Below are positions 34,688-45,780 of a stretch of DNA of 64,000 bases, one piece after another. Below the pieces are notes generated by a model. The model searched no databases and was not told the DNA's origin. It saw only the letters and a list, made by a program, of their open reading frames with translations. Position 1 is the stretch's first letter, and each line of letters starts with the position of its first letter. The DNA comes from Flavilitoribacter nigricans DSM 23189 = NBRC 102662 (lineage in GTDB: Bacteria > Bacteroidota > Bacteroidia > Chitinophagales > Saprospiraceae), in the NCBI RefSeq assembly GCF_002646595.1, contig NZ_PDUD01000034.1, positions 122,884 to 186,883 of the forward strand. The letters are read 5' to 3'. The translations under genes were made by a program, and so were the position numbers.

Positions 34688-35128
34688 CTACTGTACCACT
34701 AATTTCATCTCGTACAGGTCAAAGCCTTCCGCCCAAAAATCCTTTTCGGTCTTCAATAGCTCAAAGCCCATTTTTTGGTAGAAAGTATAGGCAAGTTGGG
34801 AGGTCCGGACCGTAATTGCCCGAATATCCGGATCTTTTTTGATCTCCGCGATCCGGTGCAGAATGAGCTTTTTTCCGATCCCCCGCCGCTGCCAGTTGGG
34901 ATGCAGAAAATCCCATGAGATCCGGGCCTCGGTACCGTCCGGTGTGTAATTGATACCGCCCGCTCCGATCAGTTGCCCGTCTTCTTCCACTACGAAGTAA
35001 CTTTCCAGGTGCTGATCGAGGTATTCCACAAAATCCTGCTCCTCGGAAGGGGCAAAATATCGGGGGATATTGAGTCTCAGTAGTTCGAGCAAAACTGGTT
35101 TGTCTTCAAGCCGGTACGGTCTGATCAT
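34688..35128 (-). CDS. GNAT family N-acetyltransferase
   Basis: 146 residues. The acetyl-CoA binding motif RRGIGKKLILHRI (consensus Q/RxxGxG/A) is preceded by beta strands (YFVVEEDGQLIGAGGINY) and followed by AYTFYQKMGFELL, all classic GNAT traits. The substrate is unknown. It lies 86 bases upstream of the acylation operon on the same strand, but there is no evidence that it belongs to it. Confidence 0.9.
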   Translation of the reverse strand: MIRPYRLEDKPVLLELLRLNIPRYFAPSEEQDFVEYLDQHLESYFVVEEDGQLIGAGGINYTPDGTEARISWDFLHPNWQRRGIGKKLILHRIAEIKKDPDIRAITVRTSQLAYTFYQKMGFELLKTEKDFWAEGFDLYEMKLVVQ

Positions 35129-35242
35129 AAGAAAAAAGGATTGTTGAGTAACTACGCCCAGCCGGTACGGGCATTTTTTCCGGGTATCGCAATGATACGG
35201 ACTGTTGTCTTCTTACGACGTCGCGAAAGCTGTCGGAATATT

Positions 35243-35686
35243 CTAGGAAGACTGCGTCCAATCGATAAAGTAATTCCTGGTTACGATCCAGTGCAGGATC
35301 AGATACAGCAGCAGTCCCGAAGGCCCCAACATAAAAGTAAATAACAAACACGGGATGATCAAATAGCGATTGATGCCCTTTCGCATCGCATCAAAGGTAA
35401 TAAACCAACCCGCCAGCAGATCAAAGGCCAGATAATGTACCCAGCCGGTCAGCACCGCTCCCCGATCTCCGAACAACTGGATGATGCCTTCCAGACTACC
35501 AAAACTTTCGAAGTCTCCAAAGCTGATACTGCCAAATACCAGATAAACGTACAAGGCTGCCAATAGCGTAATGATGATACTGATGACAATGCGGCTGGTC
35601 CATTGCCATTTGGGGGCAATGATCAGCAGTAACCAGCCCGGCAGCACCATGGCATTGGCAATTTGAAAGAGTTGATCGTAGGACAT
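35243..35686 (-). CDS. ABA4-like membrane protein (DUF4281)
   Basis: 147 residues with four membrane helices. It fits the ABA4-like family: ANAMVLPGWLLLIIAPKW at the start, HYLAFDLLAGWFITFDA, and PCLLFTFMLGPSGLLLYLILH near the end. ABA4 of plants acts in neoxanthin synthesis; bacterial members have no proven role. The start is ATG 35686; a TTG further upstream would add 19 unlikely residues. Confidence 0.8.
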   Translation of the reverse strand: MSYDQLFQIANAMVLPGWLLLIIAPKWQWTSRIVISIIITLLAALYVYLVFGSISFGDFESFGSLEGIIQLFGDRGAVLTGWVHYLAFDLLAGWFITFDAMRKGINRYLIIPCLLFTFMLGPSGLLLYLILHWIVTRNYFIDWTQSS

Positions 35687-35804
35687 GAGCAAAGTATTTG
35701 ACGGCAGGATGGCGTCTGCCGGTTTAATGGGCAGATCGCTCAACCTTATTGAGTACAGAAAGTTAGATAAGGTAGCTCAATTTTACCATAAACCATATTT
35801 CCTC

Positions 35805-36203
35805 ATGAATATTTGCCCCAAATGCGAAAGGACCTTACCTCACCCGAACGCCTGGCATTATTGCCGCAAGGTGGATCTCGACAGTCTTTTTGTGGGTAAG
35901 AGTGATGAAGTGGTATTGATTGCCGACACTATTCTGGCGGAACTGATCGGCTGGGAGGGGGTTTCTTTCAGTCCGACCAAAAACTGCGTGGTCTTTGTGC
36001 GCAATAAGACCTTTCTGGTATTAAAACCTCTGAAAAACCAGGTAAACCTAAAATTCTACCTGACGGAGGTCTGTCATGAATTTCCGATCGTGAAATCCAT
36101 CCCCTGGAACAGCAAGTACGAAAATCACATTCGACTACAACGGGAAGCGGAGATCAACGCAAAGGTGCTCCGCTTTATTCGAGACTCTTACGAGATCTCC
36201 TAA
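35805..36203 (+). CDS. DUF5655 protein with N-terminal zinc ribbon-like motif
   Basis: 132 residues. The N-terminus MNICPKCERTLPHPNAWHYC has four candidate metal ligands (CPxC and HxC). The remainder matches DUF5655, including FVRNKTFLVLKP and the C-terminal VCHEFPIVKSIPWNSKYEN. Function is unknown; members often sit beside restriction or nuclease genes, but none is near. ATG 35805 is chosen because it starts directly at the CPKC motif. Confidence 0.8.
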   Translation: MNICPKCERTLPHPNAWHYCRKVDLDSLFVGKSDEVVLIADTILAELIGWEGVSFSPTKNCVVFVRNKTFLVLKPLKNQVNLKFYLTEVCHEFPIVKSIPWNSKYENHIRLQREAEINAKVLRFIRDSYEIS

Positions 36204-36228
36204 CCGGCGCTCTTTTACAAGCGCCGGT
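36203..36228. terminator. Hairpin between convergent genes
   Basis: A perfect 9-bp stem (ACCGGCGCT with AGCGCCGGT; 36203-36211 and 36220-36228) straddles the end of the DUF5655 gene and the last codons of the minus-strand gene. The loop is T/A rich, and there is no T run. It may end both transcripts. Confidence 0.4.
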
Positions 36229-36427
36229 AGCCGATGTATTTCTTTACAAACCGCCGGATAAATCCATTACGGCTGTTAATCTCGGCACATTGCCCTTTAT
36301 CCAGATTGAAATAAGCCGGTACTTCTTTATCCCACTGAGAAAATCCCCAACAGTTCGGACAGTCATTGATCTCACAGATGGCCAGATTGGGCGTAAGCAG
36401 GTTATTGATCCATTTTTGAACAGACAT
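36215..36427 (-). CDS. Small Cys-containing protein of unknown function
   Basis: 70 residues with Cys spacing ICEINDCPNCWG and a fourth Cys in GQCAE, possibly a metal site. The C-terminus is basic (RRFVKKYIGYRRL). No recognised family. Support for being a real gene is the isolated ATG frame, the Cys pattern, and a matching intergenic boundary on each side. Its last codons form half of a hairpin. Confidence 0.55.
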   Translation of the reverse strand: MSVQKWINNLLTPNLAICEINDCPNCWGFSQWDKEVPAYFNLDKGQCAEINSRNGFIRRFVKKYIGYRRL

Positions 36428-36637
36428 GATCTTCGATTTTTAAGGAATTGGCCGATTGTATCCCGGTCGGTCGTTACACCGACTCAATTTACCGGCGGCA
36501 AGGATGAGAAAATAGGGCGGGCACTTTAGTCCCGCCCCTCTTTAACAATCACATAGTAATACCTAATCAAACTTTAAACAAACCATAGGTCCTCAGTCAC
36601 TGAACTGGCCTATAGTGATTTGTCGGGTGATGCCGGA

Positions 36638-36961
36638 CTAAGCAGTGACCGAATACTCACGGATCTTATTCTCCAGAGCAGTTTCGGTTTGGACGCCCAC
36701 CAGGCTTTCCTGTACTTCTCCATTTTGCAGGAAGAACAGCGCTGGAATACTGCGGACACCGAATTGCTGAGCCAGCTCGGGGTACTTATCCACATTCACT
36801 TTGGCGATGATAAAATCATCGGCGTGCTTTTCGGCCAGTTTTTCCACGGTCGGCAGCAATACCTGACAAGGACCGCACCAATCGGCGTAGAAATCCAGCA
36901 GTACAGGTTTGCCGCTTTCGGTGATGGCTTGGAAGTCGGCTGCATTTTTTATCGTTCTCAT
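36638..36961 (-). CDS. Thioredoxin
   Basis: 107 residues, normal length. The active site WCGPC (Cys29 and Cys32) lies in LLDFYADWCGPCQ; cis-Pro is in GVRSIPALFFLQNGE. No signal peptide, so it acts in the cytoplasm as a protein disulphide reductase. The start is ATG 36961; the open frame upstream is not thioredoxin-like. The AraC gene ends 133 bases upstream on the same strand. Confidence 0.95.
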   Translation of the reverse strand: MRTIKNAADFQAITESGKPVLLDFYADWCGPCQVLLPTVEKLAEKHADDFIIAKVNVDKYPELAQQFGVRSIPALFFLQNGEVQESLVGVQTETALENKIREYSVTA

Positions 36962-37093
36962 GATGATCTTGTTTTTGATTACTTTGTCATAATTGACAAT
37001 GCAAAGATGCAGGCAAAAACAAGCGGATAGAATGGACAGAAGTTCCCGACACTTGGACAAATAGGTATAATCGGGCCGGCAGAAGAGTCCGGA

Positions 37094-37987
37094 CTAGGAA
37101 ATTACGCGATCATTCTGGTAAGTATCCCGGTAGGCCTGGGGAGATTCCGAGGCGGCCTTTTTGAAATAGCGGGTAAAATAGGCGGGGTCTTCAAAACCCA
37201 GTTCGAATGCGATCTCCTTGATGGTCTTCGCGGTGTAGCGCAGATCGCGTTTGGCTTCCAGCACGATCCGGTCCCGGATGGTTTCGGTAGGTGTTTTATA
37301 GCCGTGCGCTTTGAGACGTTTGGCTAAGGATTTGGGCGAAACGAATAATTTTTCCGCATAATCGGAAACGGCGTGAATGGTACGGAAGTGTTTTTCCACC
37401 AGAGCGATGAAATCCTCCGCCAGACGGCTTTCCGAATCATTGGCCTCCCCGGTCCAACCGGCGCGTTCATCGTACATTCGTAAGACTTCGATCAGGAACA
37501 TCCGTAGGTAGGTCTCCAGCATTTCCCGGTGCGCTTTACCGGGTTTTTCCAGTTCGCGGATCATATTGCTGAGCAACAGCTGGTAGGGCGCGGCTTCCGC
37601 CGGAGACAACTGCAGCGTAGTGGCCCGGTGCACATTGTTGAACAGCACCCCATTGCAGGCAATCTCTTTGCCATGGGTCTCCACGCAGTAAAATTCCCGG
37701 TTGAAACCGATCTGATAGCCGGATTTTACCGCTTCGGATTCAACGGTAAGCACCTGACCGGGAGATAAACAAAATATCCCGGCGCCATTGATCTCCACAT
37801 CCTGGAAGTCGATCTGATACTTGCCCATGCCTTCCTCCAGGAAATAGATCTGGTAATGATCCGCACGATGGTTGTGATTGGCCACACAACTAGTTTCCAG
37901 TTGGATGCGCTGTACCTCAAAAAAAGTAGGTGTGCCGGTAGTCAGCGGCTCCTGATAGCGATATTTCTGGACACTGGAAATAGACAT
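37094..37987 (-). CDS. AraC family transcriptional regulator
   Basis: 297 residues: an N-terminal cupin-like sensor domain (about 20-150, NHNHRADHYQIYFLEEGMGKYQIDF) and a C-terminal double helix-turn-helix (about 200-290, with IKEIAFELGFEDPAYFTRYFKKAASESPQAYR). It probably controls a nearby or distant catabolic or stress gene; thioredoxin is the next gene downstream, with no clear link. Confidence 0.9.
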   Translation of the reverse strand: MSISSVQKYRYQEPLTTGTPTFFEVQRIQLETSCVANHNHRADHYQIYFLEEGMGKYQIDFQDVEINGAGIFCLSPGQVLTVESEAVKSGYQIGFNREFYCVETHGKEIACNGVLFNNVHRATTLQLSPAEAAPYQLLLSNMIRELEKPGKAHREMLETYLRMFLIEVLRMYDERAGWTGEANDSESRLAEDFIALVEKHFRTIHAVSDYAEKLFVSPKSLAKRLKAHGYKTPTETIRDRIVLEAKRDLRYTAKTIKEIAFELGFEDPAYFTRYFKKAASESPQAYRDTYQNDRVIS

Positions 37988-38145
37988 GCTTATTCAGATG
38001 ATTTCTAAAGGATACGTTCACTCCCCGAAATTGTTCAAATGTAAATGTTGGTTATCGATCCTCCGGGGCCAAGCGTCTCGCAACGGACATACCCAAGAGA
38101 CTCTGGCGTATTCGACACTGCATCGATGACCTCAGCCCAGGACCT

Positions 38146-38907
38146 TTATTCTACCCGGTAATCACCGTACAGATAATCGGCCCGGAGGTACAACTTGTTG
38201 CCCAGGCTGTCTATGCGATAGCTTTTTCTCGCTTTATTAAAAAGGATACCCCCTACCCGCTCGTAGGTCAGGTTTTCTACCAGACTGAAGTGATCACTGG
38301 TTTTCACCCAATTGGCTACGATCTTGCGATCCGGGCGGTCGAAATAGTATCGCCATATATCCGAAGTGGCGTGATTGTCCTGGGCGTCCGCATCGTAGTT
38401 GACCTGAATGACATCCACCACGCGTCCGTCTGCTAGCGTCTGCTCACCCCGATATTCCAGGCGGGAACCGGGGTCCAGTAATTTGAACGGCAGTCCCACT
38501 ACGTAGGTAGATGTATTGACCGCCTGCTCCAAACTTTCCTGGGATGCTTCCACCAGCGTGTCATTCACGGTGCGGGTATAGCGATCGTTGTCGAGTATCG
38601 TCCGGATGGTATCTCCATTTTCAATCGAAACGATTTCCAGCTTCAGGGGATCATAGCGGTAATCGTGCACCTGCTCGTACCGGCGCTCTTCCTCCCCTGA
38701 CTCCAGCAACAAACTAAAATCTTTGGAATACTGCAGGCGGCGGATGGCTTCCCAGCGGTCCATGCCGCCGGCGTAGGCGATCGCTTCCCGGATGATCGCG
38801 CGGGCCTGCAAATCCTGGACCTGGGCAAAGCGATCCTCCGGTTCTTCCGGTTCGGACGATCGGCAGCTGCCTAATAACAGTACGGCGAGCAATAAGGGAT
38901 ACTTCAT
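38146..38907 (-). CDS. Lipoprotein, LolA/DUF6503-like
   Basis: 253 residues with a lipoprotein signal: LLAVLLLGSC, Cys at about 15. The mature part is a beta-rich, LolA-like fold by appearance (long alternation of strands, GLPFKLLDPGSRLEYRGEQ and DIWRYYFDRPDRKIVANWV). I recall this pattern from uncharacterised Bacteroidota proteins such as DUF6503, but the assignment is tentative. The ATG at 38907 directly precedes the signal. Divergent from the SnoaL-like gene, with a 90-base shared spacer. Confidence 0.7.
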   Translation of the reverse strand: MKYPLLLAVLLLGSCRSSEPEEPEDRFAQVQDLQARAIIREAIAYAGGMDRWEAIRRLQYSKDFSLLLESGEEERRYEQVHDYRYDPLKLEIVSIENGDTIRTILDNDRYTRTVNDTLVEASQESLEQAVNTSTYVVGLPFKLLDPGSRLEYRGEQTLADGRVVDVIQVNYDADAQDNHATSDIWRYYFDRPDRKIVANWVKTSDHFSLVENLTYERVGGILFNKARKSYRIDSLGNKLYLRADYLYGDYRVE

Positions 38908-38997
38908 GATTGAGTATTTAGACGTCATCGTTTTCCGCAGAGAAGATAAGAAACAAATCGACTATTGTGCTGTTGATTGGACAGTTGAAATACGCAA

Positions 38998-39480
38998 ATG
39001 CCTATGACCTCCATTCCTCCTATCTATTTTCGGGAGCCCGCAGCGCTACCGGAACACTTCGCACAAGCCTGGAACGAGCGGAAAGCCGAGGCCATTGCCG
39101 GCCTGTTTAGCGAAGATGCCGAATTCATCAATGTCGTCGGCCTCTGGTGGCACGATCGGCAGGCGATCTTCAAAGCACACGATTACGGCCTGAAGCATAT
39201 TTTTGATCATTCCCATTTGGAGATCCGCCAGACCAAAGTAAGGGAGTTATCCGAAGACTTCGCCATCGTCTACTCCCGGATGCGTCTGAGCGGGCAGACC
39301 GCCCACGGAATGGTCGACCAGCCCGGGGTACGTTTTAATATCTTTTCTTTTGTGGTCCAGCGACGGGAAGCGGGCTGGATCTGCATTTCCGCCCACAATA
39401 CGGATCAGATCCCGGGCAAAGAGACGAATGTTGTAGGCCCGTCGGGTGACATTGAAGCCGTAGATTACCGAGACCAGTAA
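38998..39480 (+). CDS. SgcJ/EcaC-type SnoaL-like protein
   Basis: 160 residues of the NTF2-like fold: FAQAWNERKAEAIAGLFSEDAEFINVVGLWWHDRQAIFKAH is the characteristic opening of the SgcJ/EcaC group, followed by strands (FAIVYSRMRLSG, FNIFSFVVQRREAGWICISAHNT). These small proteins may bind or convert hydrophobic ligands; no catalytic role is certain. Confidence 0.85.
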   Translation: MPMTSIPPIYFREPAALPEHFAQAWNERKAEAIAGLFSEDAEFINVVGLWWHDRQAIFKAHDYGLKHIFDHSHLEIRQTKVRELSEDFAIVYSRMRLSGQTAHGMVDQPGVRFNIFSFVVQRREAGWICISAHNTDQIPGKETNVVGPSGDIEAVDYRDQ

Positions 39481-39560
39481 ACGATTGACCGAAAGTCGGG
39501 CGAAGGGCCGGACAATTTTCAATCCATGTGCCACAGCCCTCGCCGGCAATTAGATCAGCG

Positions 39561-40736
39561 CTAGGTGAGCTGCGGATCCAGTTGTACTTTGGGTTCCGGA
39601 ACGGTTTCAACGGCTTTTTTCTCTTTGATGCCGAACAGGATTCGGCCTAATTTGAACCGCCTGACCAGTTCGTACAATCCCCAGCAGGAAAAGAAGGTGG
39701 CCACTGTAAGGATCGTGAATTTCACGCCCAGAGACCATTCCTTTTCGATCAGGAAATAAGCAAAAATAATGATCAGGGTCTGGTGAAAAATGTAAAAGGG
39801 ATACACCGCCCGGTTGCAATACGCCAGTAGCGGACTTGGCCGGTTGAGGTATTTGGCGCCATATCCGAATATGACGACCAGCCACATGAAACAGTTCGTC
39901 ACCTTAACGGCTGCTTCGGTAAAATGCACAATTACCCCATCTTCAATTTGCCAGAATACTCCCGCCAGCAGGCTGAACGTGACCAATCCGATGATCAGTG
40001 CCGGTTGCTTCAGGCGATCCAGCGCGGCCCAGAAATCCTCCCGCAGCAGCATAAAGAGAAAACCGTAAAAGAAAATGATGCCGTAATGAGCGTGGGCAAA
40101 CCAGTCCCCGTAATAGGCGTGGGTGACGTTGAAAAAAGGCTCGATGAAGGCCTCCGGAAAGTACAGCGGAATGATGAAGAGGAACAATCCATATTTTTTC
40201 CGGATCTGCTTTCGGCACCAGTTCAAAAAGCGGTTCTCCGGGTGTCGGCGAAAGTACAGAAACAGCGGCGCCAGCAGCAGGGTGTACGTGAGCAGGTAGG
40301 GTAAAAACCACAAATGATGCCAACTGAAGTTACCCGTGGGATAGATGCCCTTGAAAAATTCTATCGGATAAAATTCAAAATAACTGCCGGTGAACTGCCC
40401 TTCCACTAATCGTTCCACGTAAACCTGCGGCGCGATCAACACCAGGGTGCCAAATAAGAACGGGATCCCCAGGCGGATCAGTCGCTCCCGGGCAAAAACC
40501 TTACCCGATCGATACGATAAGGCGAAATAGGTGCCCATGCCCGAGATCAGGAATAAGGCCGTCAGGCGCCATTGGCTCAAGAAACCCATCGGTAAATACA
40601 GCCAGTCGTAGATCACATTGTTCTTGATGTGCCAGCCCCAGGAATTGAAGAACATGCCGATGTGAAAAAAAATAAGTAATCCGAAGACAATTACCCGGAT
40701 CCAGTCGAGGTCGTACCGTCTAATCTTTGTTTCCAT
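39561..40736 (-). CDS. Acyltransferase 3 family membrane protein
   Basis: 391 residues with about ten membrane helices. The N-terminus RRYDLDWIRVIVFGLLIFFH carries the family motif (D-WxR with following helix His), typical of OafA/YrhL-type acyltransferases and related glucan O-acyl proteins. It probably moves acetyl groups onto an envelope glycan, distinct from the MBOAT system. The start is ATG 40736; the longer frame to 40955 runs through the 8-bp repeat region and is low complexity. Confidence 0.85.
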   Translation of the reverse strand: METKIRRYDLDWIRVIVFGLLIFFHIGMFFNSWGWHIKNNVIYDWLYLPMGFLSQWRLTALFLISGMGTYFALSYRSGKVFARERLIRLGIPFLFGTLVLIAPQVYVERLVEGQFTGSYFEFYPIEFFKGIYPTGNFSWHHLWFLPYLLTYTLLLAPLFLYFRRHPENRFLNWCRKQIRKKYGLFLFIIPLYFPEAFIEPFFNVTHAYYGDWFAHAHYGIIFFYGFLFMLLREDFWAALDRLKQPALIIGLVTFSLLAGVFWQIEDGVIVHFTEAAVKVTNCFMWLVVIFGYGAKYLNRPSPLLAYCNRAVYPFYIFHQTLIIIFAYFLIEKEWSLGVKFTILTVATFFSCWGLYELVRRFKLGRILFGIKEKKAVETVPEPKVQLDPQLT

Positions 40737-40899
40737 TTTCTGTTTTTTTTGATCACAAAGGAGCGGGGAGAAAGGGGAAAATGCCAGAAATTGGGGCGTA
40801 CGGAAGTGCAGAATTGCAATTTCGAACGGGAATGGAGGGAAATCCGGGTCTTTTTCCGATTTACAGGATAGTTCGGTGAGAACTATCTCCCTGGCTACT

Positions 40900-40947
40900 G
40901 GATGAAATGAGAATGAGAGGGTGACCAGGAGACTCGGAGAAGGTGAG
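40900..40947. repeat. Degenerate 8-bp tandem array
   Basis: Six 8-base units (GGATGAAA, TGAGAATG, AGAGGGTG, ACCAGGAG, ACTCGGAG, AAGGTGAG) lie in the 288-base spacer between the acyltransferase 3 gene and the next AraC gene. Unit identity is low but the G/A pattern and period are kept. The rest of the spacer shows nothing else. Confidence 0.5.
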
Positions 40948-41024
40948 AAAAGCAATGCCCTTTCCCTTTCTCCGGGTCTTCCGGTCCCTATCCGCCTATT
41001 TTTAAAAAAAGTCCGGTAAGGTAA

Positions 41025-42203
41025 TTATCCCCGCTGTTGCTTCACAAACTGACTGGGCGTCAGTTGGGTCTGTTTCTTAAATGCGGCGTAAAAAGCCGAT
41101 TTGGATCTAAAGCCCACCGAATTGCCGATACCTTCGATATTGAGATGTTGGTAGTCCGGATCAAGCAAACGCAATTGTGCCGCTTCGATGCGGTAAGTAT
41201 TGATAAATTCATTAAAGTTCTGGCTCAGCTCGGTATTGATACTTTGGGAAAGATAATTGGCGGGAATATTCAGTTTTTGCGCCAGGGTTTTGAGGGAGCA
41301 ATCCGGCTGCAGATAACAGGGATCATCCGCTAACAGGCGACGGAGTTTTTCCAATACCGTGCGGTGCTCGGAGGCCATACCGGAAGTTTCGTACTTATCC
41401 GCGATCCAGGCATTTTCAAAAATGCGCGATTCGCTGGTAATGAAAGATCCGATCGCCAACACGCCGTAGGCCAGTACCACTCCAATATAATGATCGCCGG
41501 CATCGGTCTCGTAATTGAAATAGACCACGATAATGGCCAGCAGGAAAAGAACGGTAACCAGGATCAGGTTGCGCACATACCGCAGCTTGCTCTTTTGCCG
41601 GATCTTGAAAAGGGATAGCTGACCTTCCCGAATAGCACGGGAGACCAGGCGAAAACCAAGGATCAGATACATAGTCCCCATCAGGTAGATCAGCAGGCGA
41701 AAGTTTTCCTTGAGCCACATCCAATGCGGATCGATGATCCACTGGGCCCGGATATAGTCGATCTCTCCCTGATGAAAAGCCCCGATATGGGCGTTCATCT
41801 TGATCTCCCGGGGCTGGATAAAGTACAGCCACTCGTAAAGAAAATAGAACACCGGGATTAGAAAATGCTGGTAGTGGGTGCGCAGTTGGATCTTTTCCCG
41901 GCGAATGATCGCCAGTAGGATCAGGTGAACCAGCGGGAACATCAATAGTACGAGACTTTCGGTCGTATCATTCAGATGGATCGTGTATTTCATGAGGCCC
42001 GTATAGCCCAGGAAGAGATCGGCCAGAGCCAGTCCGATACACAGCAGCAGGGCGCCCAGCAAAGTATTCGCCTGGTTGTTGCTCCCGCGATTCCGGATAA
42101 AAATGAGCACTGCGAGGTAGAGGCCGTAAAACGCGCCGAAGGCGATCAGGTAAGAAAAGACATCGTGCCGGATGGATATTTGCTGAAAGGCCTGTTCGAA
42201 CAT
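41025..42203 (-). CDS. AraC-type regulator with membrane domain
   Basis: 392 residues. The N-terminal 250 residues have about seven membrane helices (FSYLIAFGAFYGLYLAVLIF onward). The C-terminus is an AraC helix-turn-helix (about 285-390, SLKTLAQKLNIPANYLSQ and GIGNSVGFRSKSAFYAAFKKQ). Such membrane-bound AraC regulators are common in Bacteroidota and probably sense an external signal. The target is not evident. Confidence 0.9.
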   Translation of the reverse strand: MFEQAFQQISIRHDVFSYLIAFGAFYGLYLAVLIFIRNRGSNNQANTLLGALLLCIGLALADLFLGYTGLMKYTIHLNDTTESLVLLMFPLVHLILLAIIRREKIQLRTHYQHFLIPVFYFLYEWLYFIQPREIKMNAHIGAFHQGEIDYIRAQWIIDPHWMWLKENFRLLIYLMGTMYLILGFRLVSRAIREGQLSLFKIRQKSKLRYVRNLILVTVLFLLAIIVVYFNYETDAGDHYIGVVLAYGVLAIGSFITSESRIFENAWIADKYETSGMASEHRTVLEKLRRLLADDPCYLQPDCSLKTLAQKLNIPANYLSQSINTELSQNFNEFINTYRIEAAQLRLLDPDYQHLNIEGIGNSVGFRSKSAFYAAFKKQTQLTPSQFVKQQRG

Positions 42204-42333
42204 AGCGCTAAGCTAGGGCATTTTTGCCTTCCAGTCCAGCCGGAGTCTCAAAATAAAATTGGGTTTGCCGCCCGATCCAGTCAGAAGATCACTAAATTCG
42301 CGCGAATTTATTGCTTGGCTCAAATACACGAAA

Positions 42334-42897
42334 ATGTCCTTACCATCCGAATTGATCGATCGTTCCGAATCCAAATGCGAACTCTGCTCCGCTACCGAGC
42401 CTCTGGAGGCCTACACCGTGCCACCGCGCTCCGGAGAAAATCCCGACGATCAGGTGGCCGTATGCCCGGTCTGCCTGGATCAGCTCGAAAATCCGGACCA
42501 GCTACAGCCCGAACACTGGCGCTGCCTGAACGAAAGCATGTGGTCGCAGGTACCGGCGGTACAGGTTGTCGTTTACCGTTTGCTGAAGCAGTTAAGCGGA
42601 ACGGACTGGGCCGCCGATCTGCTGAATATGATGTATCTGGACGAAGCGACCCTGGAGTGGGCCCAGGCCGGCAGCAATAGCGTGATCCACCTGGATAGCA
42701 ACGGCAATCAGCTCGAAGCCGGCGATACCGTTACGCTCATTCAGGACCTCAACGTAAAAGGGGCCAATTTTACGGCCAAAAGGGGCACCGCCGTGCGTCG
42801 CATCCGGCTGGTACCGGATAATGCCGAACAGATCGAAGGTAAGGTAGAGGGGCAACAGATCGTCATTCTGACGAAATACGTGAAGAAATCCAACTGA
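42334..42897 (+). CDS. PhnA/YjdM-like protein
   Basis: 187 residues. An N-terminal zinc-ribbon pattern, CELCSATEPLEAYTVPP with CPVC, is followed by the C-terminal PhnA domain (VIHLDSNGNQLEAGDTVTLIQDLNVKGA, then GTAVRRIRLV and VILTKYVKKS). PhnA-like proteins are not phosphonate-specific despite the name; function is uncertain. The start at 42334 (ATG) lies at the family N-terminus. Confidence 0.9.
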   Translation: MSLPSELIDRSESKCELCSATEPLEAYTVPPRSGENPDDQVAVCPVCLDQLENPDQLQPEHWRCLNESMWSQVPAVQVVVYRLLKQLSGTDWAADLLNMMYLDEATLEWAQAGSNSVIHLDSNGNQLEAGDTVTLIQDLNVKGANFTAKRGTAVRRIRLVPDNAEQIEGKVEGQQIVILTKYVKKSN

Positions 42898-42947
42898 CCG
42901 AGACGGCATTTCTCCGGCGGGAGTTGCCGGAGCATATTCCCAAAAAC

Positions 42948-42990
42948 AAAGATCCCGAATCCTCCAAAATGGAAGATCCGGGATCTTTTT
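42948..42990. terminator. Bidirectional terminator between phnA-like gene and atpC
   Basis: A 10-bp stem (AAAGATCCCG 42948-42957 with 42979-42988) has an inner paired extension with one mismatch. A T run follows to 42990 and an A run precedes it at 42941-42950. It serves both convergent genes. Confidence 0.85.
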
Positions 42991-43011
42991 ATGTATCTCT
43001 TCAACTGTCGG

Positions 43012-43326
43012 TTACTTCACTACTTCTTTCACTCCCCGCACCAACAGTGAAACTTCGTCGTTCAACACTTCGATGAAACCGCCACCGATCTGAAAGGTGA
43101 TCTTTTTGCCGGCATCGGCTGCCGTATGCAGTGTACCACTGGCTTCATCGAAAACACGGTGCTCACCGTCTGCGGTCACCAGGCTCACTTTCCCGGCTTC
43201 CAGAGAAGACACGATGGGCGCGTGGCCTTTGAGTACCTGGAATTCACCCAGCGTACCGGGCACTTTCACAGAAGTGATATTGCCATTGAAAATTTGGCGA
43301 TCCGGAGTTAATACCGTAATTGTCAT
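43012..43326 (-). CDS. atpC: ATP synthase F1 epsilon subunit
   Basis: 104 residues: the N-terminal beta-sandwich (TITVLTPDRQIFNGNITSVKVPGTLGEFQVLKGHAPIVSSLEAGKV-type opening) is complete. The usual C-terminal helical domain is missing, as in several Bacteroidota epsilon subunits, so the ATP-sensing inhibitory arm is absent or reduced. It couples F1 rotation to the stalk. It follows atpD with 180 bases of spacer. Confidence 0.95.
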   Translation of the reverse strand: MTITVLTPDRQIFNGNITSVKVPGTLGEFQVLKGHAPIVSSLEAGKVSLVTADGEHRVFDEASGTLHTAADAGKKITFQIGGGFIEVLNDEVSLLVRGVKEVVK

Positions 43327-43506
43327 AATCGATCTTCGATAATATCTCGGTGGCTACCTTTGCCGGCAGGTCTTTATTTCCGGTACTTACCCGCTCTGGT
43401 AGCGCAACCTGAACTAAATAATATATTTTTCGCCAGCCTCATCCGGCCTAAGCTCAATCTTTCGCCGACTGAGACTGACGACTACGATTCGGCCTTCGCC
43501 TAATCG

Positions 43507-45780
<2,274 letters not shown>

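Noticed and set aside
40737..40955. Upstream extension of the acyltransferase 3 protein
   Set aside because: It translates the octamer repeat region and precedes the family motif by over 70 low-complexity residues.
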